Origin: Phoronis australis | Lineage: Eukaryota; Phoronida; Phoronidae | NCBI GenBank assembly: GCA_002633005.1 | Contig: NMRA01000019.1 | Location: 1,287,282-1,351,281 of the forward strand | Length of the DNA: 64,000 bases | Direction of reading: 5' to 3' | Shown here: positions 61,386 to 64,000 of the stretch, in pieces | How positions within the stretch are numbered: the first letter of the stretch is position 1 | Layout: each line of letters opens with the position of its first letter | The notes under the pieces: model-generated | What the model saw: the letters and a program-made list of their open reading frames with translations, nothing else | The model's database searches: none | Told to the model about the DNA's origin: nothing | Program-made: the position numbers and the translations under genes

Positions 61386-62178
61386 CTGGGAATATTTATT
61401 TCTGGCCCATTTTAGATAAAAGACACGAAAATTAAGATCAATCTCTATTATGTAACGTGTGTGAGCAAAACAATGGATTGACTTGACTTGTATGCACTAT
61501 CCTTTATCAGAGAGATCCTCATAATCTCAAAGAATGCAGTGAAATTTGAATGGATGGAGGTGGGGTGGGGCGGGTGAGGCATCATGATATATTGTCCATA
61601 AAAGTGATGAGTTCCACATGATAAAAAGTTGTCTCCCAGTCCAGTTACGTAAGATTACCCTCTAATGATGGGCTCAAGCTATATCAAGCACATCTATTTA
61701 GTAGTAGCCAAGACGTATCAGGCCATCTGTTTTGGAACAGTGTTTGATTCCAAGAATTAATCATCACAGAGCAGTACATGTACTATGAAGCTGGTCACAT
61801 CAAAATACTGTAACTTCATTATTCGTGGGTCAATCTTTGAGCTTCAAAAACGAAAATTGAAGGCTTTCCATAATTAAGAGAGATATGCATAAACTTTTAA
61901 ACGCGGAAAAGCAAAAACAACCCAAAACACTATATAATACATCCAGGCAGCTGTGTGGTTTGTAACCCGAGTCAACAAACCAAACACACTCAGCATGCTA
62001 CCCTCTCACTAGCACTGGGGATAACTGAGCAAAATTGGTATGTGTGCACGCTGGCCCTGGGCAATGAAGAGGCTTTGCATTTCCCTTTCTACGCTTAATG
62101 AAAGCTAAAGTTTAAAATTGGACATTTTGTGATTCTAGTACTTAAACACTGCAATAATCATGTTTCACTTTTGGATAT
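61386..62178. other. Intron upstream of E1
   Basis: No exon or element recognised. A G-rich 'ggtggggtggggcgggtgag' run is at about 61558. Confidence 0.5.
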
Positions 62179-62180
62179 TA

Positions 62181-63998
62181 CCGTAAACGTTCGGGTTAAC
62201 GCCCATGCTCAGTTAACCGCCCACCCCCTACTTTAGGTGGATTTTCGATTTAACCGCCCACTGCTCGGTTAAGCGCCCCCCTGCGATTTTTGAAGATTTC
62301 CAGTTAAGCGCCCACCTCTCGGTTAAGCGCCCATCCCTGACTTTTAAAGTATGAAGATTTAGCGCCCAGTGCTAAGGAAACGCGCAATTCCCCGACTTTT
62401 AGAAAAAGATCGATGATCACAATGAGCGCAACAACGCCGGGCCTCCGAGACGGTGGTTTAGCAATGTGAATTGCAATTATACAAGTAACGAGTTATTGTC
62501 TTGGGTCATGGACTCACTTCAAAATATAATACTTGAACGTTTTTGTCACTTTATTTTCTTCCCATGTTTGCAAAGTTTAAGAACGCCGCCGGCGTCAAAA
62601 CCTCCGCTTTCAGCGACTTTGTCTGCCGCGCTGAGTTTTCGTCTGCAGTGCACTTGATAAAACATATATTCGAAAAAATCAGGCCAGAGAAATGAGACAA
62701 TGGTTAAAAGTATATAGTCACGCCCGTTTCTGTTACTTAGGACTGTCGCTATTCTCTTTTGATGTGTGACTTTGTAGTGGTGCACGCGCGCAAGTTCCCA
62801 CACTTTGGAGTGCATGTTACCTTGACACCAACATGTGATTGACAGGTGACTCGCACGTAGGCCCTACGCGCGTGCTGAATCCCGCCGCTATCTTTGGCCA
62901 TAAAAAACGAGATGCATATTGAAAGAGGCCGTTATATTACTTGATGGCATTTCCAAGTCACGATTGTCAGCCGACTGAGACATTGCGCGCTAACAACGGG
63001 ACCGAACAGCTAAGTGCCGCAGTGCGGCATTGCAAGTGATATAAATAGGATAATCTGGACATCTAGCATGATAAATAAATGTTTTTCCACCACGAAGTTT
63101 GGTAAGGTGATCGTTTATGAATTGAAACATCGCTGTTTTGTAGCGTTTTATCTCATATTTATGCCGTGGCTCGAAATTTTATTCTTGATTGACGAGTGGC
63201 ACACGGCCGCTTAACCCCGATTCTTGTCTTGGGCCTACTTCTTTGCCGAGCATGTTTGGCGCAACGGCAAGTGAGCAATGCCGGGCAGTCAAGATAAAAC
63301 AGCAAGCCACATAACTATACGCTGAAAATGTCATTGAGTCACGGTGTGTTGACTATAAACATCCCAAACACAAAAAAATCTGAATTAAGGTTTTCAAACT
63401 TTTATTACAACCAATTTTAAAACTGCTCTCTGACTATGAACTTGGCAGCTAGTACGAGACTGTAACCATAAATCTGATGTCTGCTGTGACCTCTGCAACA
63501 CGTGAAGCTCGCACGCGCGCACTTTAGCAAGATGAAATAGTTGCAATCCAAATAGAGGCTGCGTGGTCACTGGTCGTCTGCGCTCTACACTACAGGGCTA
63601 AATAACAAGACCGCAGGACGGCACGGGGCTATTACTCAGCAATTCTGTAAATTTAATAGTGAATAACTAATCTGAGGGCATGATAACCTTTGTTAGGATC
63701 ATCCGCTGTTATGACATTTTCCCATCATGTGGCGACGTGACGATAACGCTCTTTGAAAAGTACTACGCGTTCCGAGTAGGCCTACGACTACGTGTGCGGT
63801 GTGGGTACTTAGATCACGAGGTAAGGTTAACTGCCCAGGGCGCTTGCCTGTCATAATAAGCGCCCATGTTCGGTTAACCGCCCACCCTGGATTTTTTGAA
63901 GTTTCACGTTTAAGCGCCCATGTCTGGTTAACCGCCCACCCCCGATTTTTTGGGTTTGCCAATTTAACCGCCCAGGGCGTTAACCCGAACGTTTACGG
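62181..63998. mobile_element. TIR DNA transposon (Y family), complete ends, non-autonomous
   Basis: Perfect 24-bp terminal inverted repeats beginning CCGTAAACGTTCGGGTTAAC, flanked by TA on both sides (62179-62180 and 63999-64000). Inside each end lie several 'GTTAA(C/G)CGCCCA' copies in tandem-like spacing, probably transposase-binding repeats. The 1.8 kb interior has no transposase. It lacks about 650 bp found in the truncated copy at 29850. Confidence 0.9.
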
Positions 63999-64000
63999 TA

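Noticed and set aside
1-64000. CRISPR array, bacterial operon, phage or plasmid features
   Set aside because: Spliced metazoan exons, eukaryotic repeats and AT-rich introns throughout. The regular repeats are minisatellites with no spacer structure.

Overview
The window is eukaryotic (metazoan) genomic DNA. It is AT-rich and holds dozens of 40-300 bp exons separated by GT-AG introns, tRNA-derived SINE relics, non-LTR retrotransposon relics and terminal-inverted-repeat DNA elements. Nothing in it looks bacterial, viral or plasmid-like. The repeat style (subterminal GTTAA-CGCCC arrays, elements built around CCACTAGGTGGC motifs), short introns and strong allelic differences suggest a marine invertebrate. 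I cannot name the species or phylum from sequence alone.

One gene fills almost all of it: a VPS13A/C-type bridge-like lipid transfer protein, transcribed on the minus strand, so its N-terminal side is at high coordinates. I can trace about 53 exons (E1 at 61.3 kb to E53 at 0.4 kb) encoding roughly 2,450 residues. The first few hundred residues, including the chorein N-domain, lie beyond the right edge. The last few hundred, the rest of the ATG2-like C-terminal region and the PH-like domain, lie beyond the left edge. From 61 to 28 kb the exons encode the extended rod of repeating beta modules with acidic and Ser/Pro-rich linkers. From 27 to 12 kb they encode the six-module VAB (formerly SHR-BD) adaptor-binding domain. 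From 11 to 0.4 kb they encode the C-terminal region ending in the [11 protein letters not shown] and FFYEPF block. Splice phases agree at every junction from E3 to E53. E1/E2 and E2/E3 are not resolved.

Three local duplications look like assembly artefacts from merging two divergent haplotypes, not biology. (1) 1346-3215 is repeated at 3379-5228 across a 163-base N gap. (2) and (3) The stretch 31128-35005, bounded by single Ns at 31127 and 35006, is a second-haplotype contig set inside the first haplotype. It duplicates exons E25-E28 and carries the empty allele of a transposon insertion whose two ends sit just outside the Ns.

Introns carry most of the remaining interest: a 1.8 kb DNA transposon with perfect 24-bp ends (62181-63998) and a truncated relative (29850-31126); an approximately 1.27 kb element with CTCF-like motifs (50541-51810); fold-back elements (10831-12160, 56288-56607, 58390-58526); two reverse-transcriptase-type relics; several minisatellites; three decayed partial copies of neighbouring exons; and one unexplained antisense 117-codon ORF (60394-60747). 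Introns not listed separately are mostly under 1.1 kb and I saw nothing recognisable in them. I found no convincing novel multi-gene system.
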